Below, piece after piece: positions 45,421-56,897 of a stretch of DNA of 64,000 bases; the stretch's first letter is position 1, and every line of letters starts with the position of its first letter. Below the pieces are notes generated by a model, which was given only the letters and a program-made list of their open reading frames with translations, did not search any database and was not told the DNA's origin. This DNA is from Lantana camara (Eukaryota > Streptophyta > Magnoliopsida > Lamiales > Verbenaceae): the NCBI GenBank assembly GCA_037501455.1, contig CM074856.1, positions 18,373,001 to 18,437,000 on the forward strand, read 5' to 3'. Position numbers and translations under genes: made by a program.

Positions 45421-48400
45421 AAAAATCCCTTTTGCCAACGCCAATTTTACCAACATTTGTAAAACCGTAAGGATTAAACTTTTAGTTACGGTTTTTTGTG
45501 TGTAGTCTTAATAATTTATAAAAGACTACGGTAAAAACTAAAACTGTAAGGAATAACTGATTATTGCTTACGAAAGTACAAACGTAAGGAATAAAATTTT
45601 AAATAACTACGTTTTTAATTCAATCCGTAATCAATACTTAATTATTAGTTACAATTGTACAAGTGTAGTACAAACGTAAGGAATAAAAATTTAAATACCT
45701 ACGTTTGTAATCCAAACCGTAACAGATACTTAATTATTACTTACATTTATACAAGTGTAATCAATCATCTAACTAAAAAACTACGGGTCTAACTAAAACT
45801 GTAACGAAGATCTAAGTATTGTTTACAGTTATGTAATTGTAATTAATAAAATTAGAAAAGCCTATGATAATAAAAAAAAACTGTAGTTATAAATTTCTTA
45901 AAGACTACACTAAAATTAATAGTGTAGCTAATACTTAATAATTTTTATTTTTGAGTATGTAAATATTCTTATACTTAATTATAATTAAATATATAAAAAA
46001 AATTACACATTGATTAACCTTTGTGAGAGACTTAATATAGTAGGGAAAAGATAAAAGTAGAAATTTTATTGTTTAATCAAGCAAACACATTGCGATAAAC
46101 TTTACGACATTAAATTTCTTGTATGGTGGAAACATTGACCTTTGTTATAAAAGACTTCTAGCAATTATATGAATTTTTTTTGCATGATCTAATTTTATTT
46201 TGTTGTAATAATTAAGAAAGAAAAATAATTTAATTACCATAATTTTCAGAAATTATATTGTTAACTTTTTCTGCTATAATAATTAAAATTTTGTGAATAA
46301 ATTTTTTTTTTTTTTAGTGTTACAGATAATTTGAAATTAATTCTCTTTGTAGTTTAATTTTTCTGTTAGAGATAAAATTTTCCTCAAATTCTGGTTGTTA
46401 AATTTTTTCTGTTATGGAGATAATTAAATTTTTTGAAGAACTCTTACTTAAACAAACTCTTCTCAAATTTAAATTTTGAACAACTTTATATTTAAACAAA
46501 CTCTTCTCAATTTTTATTTTCAGCTGGCCAATCAATACTTCAAATTTTTTTAATTGTTGGAACTATCCAGTTTTCTCAATACTTCAAACTCCGTCCAGTT
46601 TTCTCAAAATTTTGAAGAGTGCTGGCAAAACAACCACAATTAAAAAAATAGAAGAAAAAATTGTTGCATCCAAAAAGACTAAGATTCAAGCAAGTATTCT
46701 GTTTTACCACTTTTGTATTTAGTTTATTTTCTTTGTGATTACCATTTTTAATGTTCAAAATATCATTTTCCTTCTCCTTTCGCGGTTTCTCAAGGCATGT
46801 AAAATAACACAGGAGGAAAAATAAAAGAACGGCGACATTCATAGCATTAGGTGAAGCAATTTCGAAAAATTACATTCATGAAGGTATAATATCTTTCTCC
46901 GGCCTCTGTATTTAGTTTATTTTCTTTGCGATTACCATCTTTGTGTTCAAAATATCATTTTCCTTCTCCTTTACCGTTTTCTCAAGGCGTGTAAAGTAGC
47001 ACAAGAGGAAAAATAAAAGAACAACGACATTCATAGCATTAGACGGAGCAATAGAATTAGACGAAGCAATTTCGAAAATTTACGTTCAAGTAAGTAATAT
47101 CTTTCTCCCATCTTTATATTTAGTTGTTTTTTTTTATTTTTAAAAATTTTTTATGTCAATTTTTGCTTTATCATGTTATATCCAATTTTGTATGTGGCAT
47201 GAGATATTTTGAGTAATCTATTTTAGGCTTTCTAAATCTGATTAGGCTTGATTAAATAATCCCCAAATTTTATATGTGAGATGAGATATTTTGAGTTAAT
47301 CTATTTTGGGCTTTCTAAGTCAAATTAGGCGTGATTAAACGATTTGATATATGCAATTGGCAATAAGCTAATTTAATTAAGTAGCTAGAACACAATGGTT
47401 AAGTTTGACGTTTCATAATTTTCACAAGCATGTAATTTAAAGGGCTATACTTTTATCTCAAGGACTTCCATAGCTATCTGTTAATTAATTAACTTATCTT
47501 ATCTGCAAATATGTCTTGAGCGTCTCTTCTTACATCAATAACCTTTTCACCTGGCATATATTTAGCACGCTCGGTATATCCACTCTTTCTTCTACTAATT
47601 CATACAACATATATCACCCAACTACTACATTTGATTCCCACTTGTAAATGTATATTTGAAACTCTTGATTGGCCATAATTCCTTGAGGAATCATTCGTTT
47701 TCGTGGACTGAGAATTGAAGAGGGAGTGGATTTGGACCATAGTCCGCCGGAACACCTCTATAACGACCGAAACGGTCGTTCCGAAACCCAAACCGGGCTG
47801 CCGTTCCAGCTGTTCCAGTTTGGAAACGATGGCCCACTTAGAATGGAATTTTCCGGCGTTATAACAGCACCGTTCCAGTGAGTTATAACGGCGGGACGAC
47901 ATGGTGGTGGGATGAAAACGACATTTCGATGGCTCTATAGGGTTTATTTTCTTGGTTTTACTCTCCAGTCGAAAAGATCAGAGCGGAAGGACTAGAGGGA
48001 AAAGGGTGAGAAAGGGGAAAATTGGAGAAGAAAGGAACGCCGCTGTTGGGCCTTCTCAAATCTAGTTTTCATTTAGGGAACGTGGAGTTGCATTTTATTA
48101 CTTTTTTATATCTATTTATAATTTATATTTTATTTACTGTTAACATATTATTTATAATTAATTATAGCAGCATATAAAATTATTTAAAACAAAAATATAC
48201 ATATAGAAAATTGAATTTAAATATTTTTTTATTTTTATTAATTTATATTATTTTAATACTTTTTTTTGTGAGGAATTAACTTTTTAAAGAGTTTACAAAA
48301 TATTAAATAAAAATGACTTTAGTAAAATATTATAAATATTTTATATTTAAGTAAATTAAAGATTTTAAAAAATATTTTTTAAAAATATAATATTTTTAAT

Positions 48401-49036
48401 TTTGAAAATACCTTAAATCAATAATGGCTCATACTTTTTTTGTAAAATTTCATAGATTAACAGAAATATAATATCTATTTTAACAATAATATAGATTAAA
48501 TAAAATTACTAGATTTTATGAATTAAGTTTGATAAAAACTTTTTTTTTTTTTTTTTGTTTTTTGGGAACATTAGAAAATAGGTCGTAGGAGCGAAGACAG
48601 ACACAAAGTCCAAACGCTTGTGTAATTTTGTGGAATATGTACAGAAAATTCTCAGTAGATGTTGGTCTAATTTAAAAAAAAAAAAATCAATATCAATAGA
48701 AATTTCCATAAAGAATGTTTCTATAATTTCTCAAATTTATATTTTTTGAAATCTCAAATCGACACAATTAAAAGAACAACAGTTAATTACATTATTTCTA
48801 ATCCGAAATTTATTCATATCATGTATTAATTTCCTTGTTAAATATTCTTAATTTTTTTAAGTCATGATGCTTATTAGAACATATTTCTGTATTGAATAAA
48901 AATAATTATTTCAATTGTTAGGTACAATTAATTGTAATGATCTATTTATATTAGAATATCCATGTTATTAATATTCTATAGTTTGTATCTAATTATCAAT
49001 CTTTTTTGACCTTATAAATTATATACTACAACAGGC
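45421..49036. other. CACTA 5' region: subterminal repeats, internal duplications, no gene recognised
   Basis: 45430-45930 holds the subterminal TACGGTTT/CCGTAA-type repeats. 46716-46900 and 46908-47095 are two copies of a ~190-bp unit sharing gtatttagtttattttcttt and acattcatagcattag. About 47198-47262 and 47281-47345 are two copies of an ~83-bp unit with gagatattttgagt and aatctattt. 47690-48060 is richer in G/C (gttccag and ataacg words), possibly captured sequence, but I recognise no gene. Confidence 0.6.
46716..47095. repeat. Two-copy ~190-bp tandem duplication
   Basis: Both copies run gtatttagtttattttcttt, then caaaatatcattttccttct, then agaggaaaaataaaagaac and acattcatagcattag, with small differences. 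The second copy has an extra gacggagcaatagaatta insertion. Confidence 0.85.
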
Positions 49037-49092
49037 ATGGATAAGAGTTGGATTGATTTATCAAAATATGATCCGATGTACGTGTCAGGTGT

Positions 49093-49295
49093 CGGACGGG
49101 ATCTTCTGCTCCAATTGGTGCTCATCTTCTGCTCCATTCATCAGATGTGCGACACGTGTTATTTCTCTAAATAATAAATATAATATATTACTTAACAAAC
49201 AACTAACGCCTCATTCTCTCCGTCAAATTAGAGAACTCTCCGTTAAAAAAAAAAATAGATATTCTTAAGATTTGGTCAAAATTATCTTTCCAAAT
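49093..49295. repeat. MULE-1 left TIR
   Basis: 203 bp; inverse of 54513-54716. The only difference is ggtgctcatc here against ggtgcttcatc in the inverse of the other copy. Confidence 0.96.
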
Positions 49296-49762
49296 TTCAA
49301 ATATAAAAAAAAAAAGAAAAGAAAAAACTCTATTTCTTAAAGTTAATCCGGTGAGGATTTACAATTAAACTAGGAAAATAATTATTAATTAATATAAACT
49401 CTTCAAGAAACCCCGAAAAATAAAAGACCATATAAACAAAGAAATCTAAGAGGAAGAAAACAATAGTTCAGAAATCTCCGTACACAAACTTCAGAAATCG
49501 GCATCGTCACAACCAAAAATTTTCTAGGAGCTTTAGATATCCATCATCTCTTTGGCACAACGGTTAGTTTTCTTTAATCTTGAAACAAGTTTGGAATAAA
49601 TTTATCTTGCATCTTAATTTATATGAACTATTTTTTTTTAGTTTTCTTTAATCTTAAAATAATTTTATCATAAATTTGTAGTGCATCTTAATTTATATGA
49701 ACTAGGTTTTTTTTTATCTTATTTAGATTCTCGGTTGCAGTTTGTCATTAATTAAGAGGAAA

Positions 49763-52705
49763 ATGATGGATGCAAATAAGACACGGAGGAAGCTGAACTT
49801 TTCTTTTAATGACAAGAATAAGGAAAAAGAAGATATTCTTGATACGGAGAAAATTCCAAAAATGGATATGGAATTTGATACTGAGGAAGAGGCGTATAAT
49901 TTTTATAATCAGTATGCAAAGTCCGTTGGTTTTAGTATTCAGAGGCAACTAGTCCATAAAGATTCTATTGGGAGAATTCTCGACAGAACATTTTGTTGTT
50001 CACGTCAAGGTAGCAGACCAAAAGATAAGAGGGATGTGAATGTTAAATCTCATCAGCCAGAAACTAGAACCGGGTGTGGTGCAATGATGCAAGTCAACGG
50101 TCGCTATTCCGGAAAATACAAAGTTATTAAATTTGTAGCTGAACATAGTGGTCATGAGCTTGCAACTCCTCATAAAGTCCATTTCTTGAGGTCGCAGAGG
50201 AATATGACTATTGCACATAAATCACAAGCCACTGATATAAGTAACTCTAGAATAGCACCTAGAGATGGCTTTACCTTAATGGCTGAACAGGGTGGAGGGC
50301 GAGATAAAATTGGATTCATTTATGAAGATTATAAAAATTATTTGCGGTCGAAGAGAACTGTAGAAATGAAAATTGGTGATACAGGAGGTGTACTTGAATA
50401 CTTGCAACAAAGGCAATTCCAAGATCCACAATTTTTTTATGCAATTCAAGTTGATAACGAAGATATGATAGCTAATATATTATGGATTGATGCACAAATG
50501 AGGGCCGACTATGCACATTTTGGTGATGTGGTGTGCTTTGATACAACTTATAGAAAAAATAAAGACGGTCGACCCTTTGCCCTCTTTGTCGGTGTGAATC
50601 ACCACAAACAAACCATCATATTTGGTGCGGCATTGTTATATGATGAAACTGCATCAACGTTCGTGTGGTTATTTGATACTTTTGCTAGGGCAATGTCCGG
50701 AAAAGAACCTAAGACCATTCTCACTGATCAAGATGCTGCAATGGCGAAGGCTTTAGCTACAAAATGGCCTCAAACATATCATCGCCTATGTATTTGGCAT
50801 ATTTATCAGAATGCAGCGATTCACTTGAGTAACATATTCTCGAGCTTTAAAAATTTCTCGAAAGATTTTAGTTCGTGTATTTATGATTATGATGAGATTG
50901 ATGAGTGGTTAGAGGCGTGGCAAAATATGCTGAAAAAGTATCAACTTGAGAATAATGAGTGGTTAGACAGGATGTTTAAAATAAAGGAAAAATGGGCACT
51001 AGTTTATGGTAGAGAGACATTTTGTGCAGATATGACTACTACTCAGCGTAGTGAAAGTATGAACAGTGTTCTGAAAAAGTATGTGAGCTACAAACACAAT
51101 TTGTTACTATTTTTCCAACAGTTTGATCGATTAGTTGAAGAACGTCGTTATCAGGAGCTCAAAGCGGATTACAGAAACAGTCAGAGTGCACCAGTAGTTT
51201 CTTTTCCCGTTGAGATCCTAAAACTTGCAGCAACTGTTTATACTCATAAAGTGTTCGAATTATTTCCAGTTGAAGTACGTACGGCGTATGATTCAAAAGT
51301 CGAATTGTGTGAAGAGAATGGAGGAGTCTTTCAATACAAGGTTGTCTCTTATGGGAAGCATTACAAACACACAGTGACATACGACTCATTAAAACAAAAC
51401 GTTTTGTGTAGTTTTAAAAAGTTTGGATTTACAGGTATTCTGTGTTCACATGCACTTAAGGTGTTTTCGTTGAGAGATATATTCAATGTTCCTGAGTCGT
51501 ATATTATGAAGAGATGGACTAAAAAGGCAAAAAACACATTGGTTGAAGAAGAATTGTCAAGAATTAGTAGTGGACAATTTGAGACTGCAAGTGAAGATGC
51601 AGAAAAGGAAATGATTGGAAGCCACTATACACAACAGTGTAGCTTGACTAATCAATTGGTAACACGAGCTGCTTTAACTTCGGAGTCATTTCGAATTGTG
51701 AAAGTCGGTCTTCTAAAACTGATTGAAGAGGTTGATGTAAGTTTGGATAATAGAGTTGCACCACCAAGTGGATCTCAATCTACTGCTCCAACAAATAGTT
51801 CTTCTTTAATTGTGGAAAAGCAAACTGTTGCAATTGATGGAAATAAAGTTGCAAGAGGTGAAATTACGATAAAAGGATGGAAGAATAAAGAGAAAAAAAG
51901 TGCAAGATCTAGCAAAAGACCTATGAGTGGGTTAGAGAAAAGCACAAGAGGAAGAAGAAAAAAGTCGAACATAATGATACAATTATGGATTTGCATAATA
52001 GCCAGGTAATTTTATTGTTATTATTCATATGATTTTTTTATAACTATTATATCTTTTATATGTTGAGTGCTTATGCAATATAATTTTATTTTTTTTTATG
52101 CAGACTTCTTTTAACATGACAGGTAGTGCAAGCATGGGGGTTTACAATGAGTTTGCTGCTTCTCCTTTCTTATCGCAATTGTCACAGGTCTTTTACATAT
52201 ATTTTTTCTGTTTTTTATAAATAGTTAAATAATATGAATGTTTTTTACGTACATTTCATTTATTTATCATATAGGAATATCAAGTTGGTGTGTCCAATTT
52301 TAACTTAGTTTATCCCGTTCAAAGCTCTTCAGGATCACACATGCAAACATCAAGGGTATAAATCGTGCAATAATAGTAATAATATAAATCTAGATACAGA
52401 AATATCAAGACACTAATTCTATATCTTTTACTATAGAATTCCAATGAGGGTTTTCAACAACATCTTACTCCCTCTTACCAAAGACAAGATCAACAAAGTG
52501 GAACAAGTTTAACTGAGCTGCTACAGGTTTGATTTTACAAAAAGGTGTAATTATTTTTAAGCATTCAGTAATATTGTATTTATATCATTTGCATGTGTTT
52601 TTCCATGTATAGCAACAGTTTGTCAGACCACAGTTGAGTAACTCCATAGATCGAAGTCAATTTGAGGAAGTGAACACTAACCAACATCATGTGCCTAAGG
52701 AATGA
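49763..52705 (+). CDS. MULE-1 transposase, FAR1/FHY3-like, five coding exons, one probable frameshift
   Basis: MULE transposases of this kind are DDE enzymes related to the host regulators FAR1/FHY3. The main exon 49763-52005 (first ATG of the frame; an upstream in-frame TTG at 49742 is not a plausible start) encodes a FAR1-type zinc DNA-binding domain (EFDTEEEAYNFYNQYAKSVG, then C...C and HSGHEL). A MULE domain follows with VVCFDTTYRKN, GVNHHKQTIIFGAALL, ILTDQDAAMAKAL and RLCIWHIYQNA. The SWIM region CSFKKFGFTGILCSH lacks the second Cys of CxC. Splice sites support exons 52104-52187, 52275-52355, 52437-52526 and 52613-52705 with a TGA at 52703. A one-base indel in the A-run near 51955-51962 puts exon 1 out of frame with these, so as read translation stops just after 52104. 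A 5' UTR intron (about 49562-49740) is likely. Confidence 0.88.
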
Positions 52706-53064
52706 TGCAGTTCAACTGAATATGGTTTTTTTAGTTCAGCTAAGTGCCAGCACTGAGCAACCTGATGTACCATTTGTCACATGTGAAATTCAAGAGTACA
52801 TGTATTAATTTATGCCCAATTAACATGCTAACTTTGTTAGAACTAAGACTACAATTTATACATGATGATTTCTAAAGTACTTTTTGTAGTTAGTGTTTCT
52901 AATTTGCTATGGTGCTACTGACTTGAATGTGCAAGTGTTCTTTTATATACTAATGAGATCTTAATAAGTATTAGATGGTATAATCTCTCAAAAATTAAAT
53001 AAAAGATTAACATGATTCTTAAGTTGATGGAGTTAAATAAGTATTAGAAGAATGATTTCATTTT

Positions 53065-53136
53065 TGGAGATGCGAGGAATCGAACCCCGTTCCTCTCACT
53101 GACAAAGTGAGGCTCTACCAATTGAGCTACATCCCC
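53065..53136 (-). tRNA. tRNA-like gene: Ala-type body, apparent UGU anticodon
   Basis: The minus strand folds into a full cloverleaf. The acceptor GGGGATG pairs with CATCTCC (G3 opposite T70), the D arm is GCTC...GAGC, and the anticodon stem CTCAC/GTGAG closes the loop TTTGTCA. The variable loop is 5 nt, the T arm CGGGG TTCGATT CCTCG, and the discriminator A. Internal promoter boxes (TAGCTCAATTGG, GGTTCGATTCC) look intact. The body resembles nuclear tRNA-Ala, but loop positions 34-36 read TGT (Thr), with an unusual C37. It sits inside MULE-1 next to the captured exon, with no T-run terminator directly downstream, so a captured or decayed tRNA gene is likely. Confidence 0.7.
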
Positions 53137-53376
53137 ATAACTTGGAAATACAATAACATATTTCAAATGATAAGAAAATGAGCAAACAAGGTCAGTTCCC
53201 AACAATAATACAAGATAAAAACCTCTAAAAGTAGCAAGCAGCACAATAACTAGCAAGTAGATGTACTGATAGAGCCATGTAGAAAAGATTTTCCAAAAAA
53301 CTAAAGATAACCAAATCAAATAAAAACAATGTTGATACTTCACATAAAAAATGAAACAAAAATATATGATACTTGC

Positions 53377-53481
53377 CCATGCACAAAATTAGTTGTTCCA
53401 TCCAAAGGATAAACAATCCAAGTTGGCTCATAGGTCCATGCCGCGATACGATTAGCAGCGATTGTGTTCTTCCCTAATGAA
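53377..53481 (-). pseudogene. Captured exon of an inositol monophosphatase-like gene
   Basis: The minus strand after an AG acceptor (53482-53483) begins FIREE, matching FIGEE of plant inositol monophosphatase. After a frame change it ends [29 protein letters not shown] is the family's metal-binding motif; here the first Asp is Tyr. The exon ends where a GCAAGT stands in place of the usual GTAAGT donor. These enzymes hydrolyse inositol (and galactose) phosphates with Mg. Only one exon is seen and it is frameshifted, so it is a dead fragment. Carried antisense to the MULE-1 transposase. Confidence 0.82.
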
Positions 53482-54512
53482 CTAAATAGATAAACGTCAG
53501 AAGCTAAGAATTAGATACTGAAAGAAACATCAAAATCAAAAGCAACGAGAAACAATCCCAGACACTAATCTGATCAAAAGTAAATAGAAATTGTAGTCCT
53601 ATGATCAAATTCATGGTAGAATTAAAGATACAATTAACTGAATTCACAATCTCATCTCACGTATAGAGAGGGACTACAAGTGGGGAACTTGGACAAATAA
53701 AACTAAATCATGTCATCTTTCACACACAAAAAATAGATGTACAAATTTGCAAGACACTGATTTTGGACAGTTCATTCCAAATTATAGAAGAAAACTTGAA
53801 CAGGAAATCACAACTTTAAAACTGACAAACACCATTGAGCATACCAAATGGACTTAAAATATCACGGCTTAAAGATTCGTCCATAAAAATATCATTTGGG
53901 CAAGCATAAGTACTTGGGTTTGCAACTATTTGCAAAGGAAACCTTTAATACAACTGAATCCTCATAAGCTGAACCTAAAATATGCTATTTATATATCTTA
54001 AAACTACAACTATGAAACCAGTAGCGTAAGAACAAAAAGAACAAAAAGCTGCTTCAAGGAATTCAGTATTTGAATATGTAGTATTAGTAAATCCCCACAC
54101 TACCAGGCAACCGAGTCAATCCTGGTTTTTAAGGCACTCGACTCGCTGGTTCAACTCGTCCTCCTTCAAGGCCCAAATTGGTGACGGAGAAAAGCATCCA
54201 ATAGACCATGAGCGCCGCCGCAATCAGCAGAGCATTGCGCTGTGATTTGATAGCCGATTTGAGAGAAAGAAAAGATCCGCTGCACTTGCCCTGTTTGAGA
54301 GAAGGAAAACTTAATGTTGGAGATTGGAGAGGAAGAGCCTCGATTCGGGATGGGTATTTGCCCTGTTTTGGAGAAGAAACAGAGCGATTGAGAATTTGGG
54401 CGAATTTTTATGAAGAATTGAATCCTGGGAGAGAAAGAAAATGTCGAAGAAGAACAGGGAGAAAGAAGATAAACATTCTTATTTTTCTTTTTTTGAAACA
54501 ATAAACATTCTG
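53482..54512. other. MULE-1 3' interior; no gene recognised
   Basis: AT-rich sequence, probably intron or flank of the captured inositol-phosphatase gene. Near 54180-54240 the minus strand encodes a hydrophobic stretch (ALLIAAALMVYWMLFSV) with raised G/C content, possibly the start of another captured gene. The plus-strand ORF 54208-54504 over the same DNA has no recognised domain. Confidence 0.4.
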
Positions 54513-54716
54513 ATTTGGAAAGATAATTTTGACCAAATCTTAAGAATATCTATTTTTTTTTTTAACGGAGAGTTCTCTAATTTGACGGAGAGAATGAGGC
54601 GTTAGTTGTTTGTTAAGTAATATATTATATTTATTATTTAGAGAAATAACACGTGTCGCACATCTGATGAATGGAGCAGAAGATGAAGCACCAATTGGAG
54701 CAGAAGATCCCGTCCG
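54513..54716. repeat. MULE-1 right TIR
   Basis: 204 bp; inverse of 49093-49295. It happens to be open in the same direction as the CACTA TNP2 frame (ATG at 54610), which makes a false N-terminus for the TNP2 ORF. Confidence 0.96.
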
Positions 54717-56897
54717 GTCAGGTGTAGGAAAATTTATTGAGTTTGCATTTAAAGATAAACCAATTGATGCGGTAGTTCGTTGTCCTTGCAAGACATGTAG
54801 GAATAGGTTTAACAAATCAAGGAATGATATTTTGGTTCATTGCGTACTGGATGGTTTCTACAAATATTATAAAAATTGGGTTTATCATGGAGAGTCGTTA
54901 CACGTGGTAAACCATGATAATGTAGAGGTGAACCAAACTTCAGCTGATACAAACGATGAGATGACTCAAATGGTGCATGATGCAATGGGGGTTCATGATA
55001 CAGAAGCTAATCAAGACGAGGATCATGTATCCGCAAATGAACAAGTTAGCGAAGCAAATGAAGAAACTAAAAAATTCTTTAGATTGTTGGAAGATGCAAA
55101 GTCAGAAGTTTATGCAGGGAATACAAAATTTACGAAGTTGTCTCTTGTTGTTCATCTTCTTCAGTCTAAGGCATTGTGTGGTTAGACAGATAAGACTATC
55201 GATATAATCCTTGAAATGCTAGAGGGTTTACTTCCATCCGATGTAAAAATTCCAAAGACATACTATGAAGCAAAAAACTAATAGATGACTTTGGATTTTC
55301 TTATGAGACATGGGATGCACGCCCTAACAATTGTATGCTATATAGAGGGGAAGATAAAGATAAGCATGTGTGTGACATTTGTGGCGCATCTCGTTATCGA
55401 GATGATGTGAGAAAGTTAGCTGCAAAACAAATGAGATACTTTCCATTAAAGCCACGACTGCAAAAGTTGTTTATATCAAGCAAGACTGCAACTCACATGC
55501 GATGGCATGCAGAGAAACGAAAAGATGATGGTGTGTTGAGGCATCCTGCTGATTCCCTTGCATGGAAGGAATTTGACCAAAAGTTTCCAGTGTTTAGTAA
55601 TGATGTGCGTAATGTTAGACTTGGTTTATCAACAGATGGTTTCAACCCATTTAGGACTCTAGCTTCGACTTATAGCATTTGGCCGGTGGTTTTGATGCCA
55701 TATAACTTACCTCCGTGGCTTTGCATGAAACAACCTTATTTTATCTTGTCAACCCTCATTGATGGACCACAAAGTCCAGGTCAAAAAATTGATGTATACC
55801 TACAACCTCTGATTGAAGAGTTAAAGGATTTATGGGATGAAGGTGTTCCAACCTTTGATGCTTCTAGCAATCAGATGTTCTTAATTCGTGCGGCTTTGTT
55901 GTGGACTATTAGTGATTTTCCTGCCTACTCAATGCTATCTGGTTGGGGTGTGAAAGGCAAACTTGCATGTCCTTATTGTGGAAAGATGACTTGGCAAAGA
56001 AGATTAAGCGAATGTCGTAAAGATTGTTATACGGGGCATCGAAGTTTTTTACCTGCAGGGCATCGGTTTCGAAGAGATACTGTATCATTTGATGGCAAAA
56101 GAGAATTGGGAAGAGCTCCTATTCCTCTATCGGGGTCACAAGTTTTGCAAGAATTAGATAAATTTCAAGTATTAACGCAATACAAGAAAGAAGATTTGTT
56201 GAAGAGGTTGGCCGGGGTTGGTAAGGATAAATCAGAGGATCATAATTGGAAAAAGAGGAGCATTTTTTTTAAGTTGTCTTATTGGGAGCATAACTTGATT
56301 AGACATAATCTTGATGTGATGCATGTTGAGAAGAATATGTGCGACAATATTCTTTGGACCATACTTGGTGATAAAAAGAAGTCAAAAGACCATCGTCGTA
56401 CTCGATTACAGTTGAAATTCATGAATATACGCAAGCCCTTATGGCCACAAGCACGAGCATCCGGGAAAGACAATCTTCCACCTGCTGCATTCACCATGGG
56501 TAGGAAAGATAAAGATATCTTTTACAAGGTGTTAAAGAGTATTAGAGCTCCAGACGGATATGCATCTAATATTGCACGTCGTGTCAATATTGCTTCTAGA
56601 ACTATAAATGGATTGAAAAGTCATGACAATCACGTGTTAATTCAACAGTTGCTTCCAGTTGCAACTCGTGGAGCACTTCCGACGAAAGTTGTAAGTGTGT
56701 TGATTGAATTGGCAAATTTTTGAAAGCAGTTGTGTTCCAAATCTAATACCACAGTTTTGTTGGACAAGTTGCAACAACGTATAGCTCTTACACTTTGCAA
56801 TCTTGAAAAGATATTTATTCCATCTTTCTTCGATATAATGGAGCATCTTCCTATTCATTTGGTTGATGAAGTTCTAAAAGGTGGCCCAGTTCATTGA

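Larger units (their letters stand above)
49093..54716 (+). mobile_element. MULE-1: Mutator-like element with FAR1-type transposase, 5.6 kb, young
   Basis: Terminal inverted repeats of ~203 bp (49093-49295 and 54513-54716) begin CGGACGGGATCTTCTGCTCC. By direct comparison they differ only by one inserted base. A perfect 9-bp duplication gtcaggtgt (49084-49092, 54717-54725) flanks the element, and rejoining the flanks restores the CACTA TNP2 frame. Inside are a multi-exon transposase gene on plus, then an inositol-monophosphatase exon and a tRNA-like gene on minus. TIR identity and the clean duplication mark it as the most recent insertion in this nest. Confidence 0.96.
49037..56897 (+). pseudogene. 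CACTA TNP2 transposase (Transpos_assoc + Transposase_21/TNP2 domains), split by MULE-1
   Basis: TNP2 (TNPD) is the CACTA DDE-type transposase. The ATG at 49037 follows an AG acceptor and gives MDKSWIDLSKYDPMYVSGV up to 49093, where MULE-1 interrupts. The frame resumes at 54726 with GKFIEFAFKDKPIDAVVR and CPCKTCRNRF, completing the transposase-associated domain. A TAG at 55183-55185 (expected Trp) and a frameshift near 55278 precede the long open piece 55335-56723. That piece has CDICGASRYR, LSTDGFNPF, WPVVLMPYNLPPWLCMK, SGWGVKGKLACPYCG and NLDVMHVEKNMCDNI, all core TNP2 signatures. A TGA at 56721 and a stop after GGPVH (56895-56897) end it where normal TNP2 continues with the R-W-M-Y region, so the C-terminus is lost too. 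Confidence 0.92.

Noticed and set aside
47600..47902. 100-codon minus-strand ORF in the CACTA left arm
   Set aside because: No recognisable domain; open largely in the G/C-richer island. Kept only as a possible capture, not as a gene.
49742..49762. Extended N-terminus of the MULE-1 transposase beginning at 49742
   Set aside because: The first codon there is TTG and an AG acceptor lies just upstream; the first ATG in frame is 49763.
49763..52705. Calling the FAR1-like gene a host FAR1/FHY3 regulator
   Set aside because: It lies exactly between near-identical MULE TIRs with a 9-bp target duplication, so it is the element's own transposase.
54610..55185. ATG at 54610 as the natural start of the CACTA transposase
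   Set aside because: 54610-54716 is the MULE-1 right TIR; the native start is at 49037 on the other side of the insertion.
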